Shown piece after piece: positions 5,318 through 5,445 of a DNA stretch of 5,445 nucleotides. Source of the stretch: Thermoflexales bacterium. Its GTDB lineage: Bacteria; Chloroflexota; Anaerolineae; Fen-1058. Each line of letters opens with the position of its first letter. Within the stretch, counting starts at the first letter, position 1. The notes under the pieces are model-generated. The model was given only the letters and a program-made list of their open reading frames with translations. It searched no databases and had not been told where the DNA came from. The stretch is from the NCBI GenBank assembly GCA_017882055.1, contig JADGQE010000281.1, positions 1 through 5,445 of the forward strand, written 5' to 3'. The position numbers and the translations under genes are program-made.

Positions 5318-5368
5318 GTCACCCCGAGCATAGCGAGGGGTCTCTGCGACAGTGGTAGAGATTCCGCC
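5318..5368 (+). repeat. Dispersed-repeat fragment (GTCACCCCGAGC type)
   Basis: GTCACCCCGAGC and the following AGCGAGGGGTCTCTGCGACAG form a partly palindromic segment; CCCC (5322-5325) pairs with GGGG (5337-5340) around an inner GC pair and an ATA loop with tandem G/A mismatches. Similar GTCATCCCGAGC...GCGAGGGATCTC sequences are, from memory, common dispersed repeats in several environmental bacteria. The expected partner end is missing; after AGATTCC the sequence changes to the copy B repeat, which suggests an insertion at about 5368. No T tract follows, so it is not a standard terminator for the operon. Confidence 0.5.
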
Positions 5369-5388
5369 CATGTCCGGTGCAGTGCGCC

Positions 5389-5445
5389 GGCGCCTGGCGG
5401 GCCACCCGTGCATCGCACGGGACATGGCCTGGGCCGCCAGGCGTC
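5389..5445 (+). repeat. Bulged hairpin repeat, copy B, with outer arms
   Basis: The core at 5400-5429 has outer stem GGCCA/TGGCC, inner stem CCCGTGC/GCACGGG, loop ATC and 3'-side bulge ACA. Around it, GGCGCCTGGCGG (5389-5400) and CCGCCAGGCGTC (5434-5445) are inverted copies with 11 of 12 matches, so the complete unit can form one long hairpin. The right arm reaches the window end, so the element may continue. The left arm is identical to 524-535 before copy A. Confidence 0.85.

Noticed and set aside
5322..5340. Rho-independent terminator after the protease
   Set aside because: The stem is interrupted by mismatches and no T tract follows; the segment resembles a dispersed repeat instead.

Overview
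The window holds most of an operon, all on the + strand, for a membrane-bound group 4 [NiFe] hydrogenase, the energy-converting type related to respiratory complex I. The order is: C-terminal end of an antiporter-like proton-channel subunit (NuoL/M/N type, 1-159); a small NuoA-like membrane protein (195-506); the NuoB-like Fe-S small subunit (648-1109); a long fusion with a degenerate HAD-like domain, a NuoC domain and a NuoD-type [NiFe] large subunit (1189-3309); the NuoH-like membrane anchor (3402-4325); a NuoI-like 2x[4Fe-4S] ferredoxin subunit (4322-4744); and a HycI-family maturation protease (4776-5309). All four nickel-ligand cysteines are present, so this is a hydrogenase and not a complex I. 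The large subunit has a HycE-like C-terminal cleavage site, which matches the protease at the end of the operon.

How the parts should work together (family knowledge plus inference): ferredoxin or an unseen partner passes electrons through the 2x[4Fe-4S] protein and the single [4Fe-4S] cluster of the small subunit to the NiFe site. The NuoH-like and antiporter-like subunits couple this to ion movement. The protease removes a C-terminal peptide of about 25 residues from the large subunit after nickel insertion. No nickel-delivery or cyanide-ligand genes (hyp), no transcription regulator and no clear promoter are visible. The start of the operon lies upstream of the window.

The spaces between genes are crowded with short repeats. 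Two gaps carry tandem 7-bp repeats arranged as inverted repeats (507-628 and 3306-3370). Three places (535-564, 4916-4945 on the - strand, 5400-5429) carry the same 30-nt bulged hairpin with different but compensating stem sequences. Two elements with GTAGGG...CCCCTAC-type ends lie near or in the protease gene. One (4741-4790) contains both the ferredoxin stop codon and the likely protease start codon. The other (4884-4977) is read through in frame and adds about 31 residues to the protease.

Organism: moderately high GC, a group 4 hydrogenase operon and dense short intergenic repeats of these kinds suggest an environmental bacterium, perhaps Chloroflexota (Anaerolineae-like). The taxonomic call is inference from general resemblance and is not certain. 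No RNA gene, CRISPR array, insertion-sequence transposase or credible - strand gene was seen.
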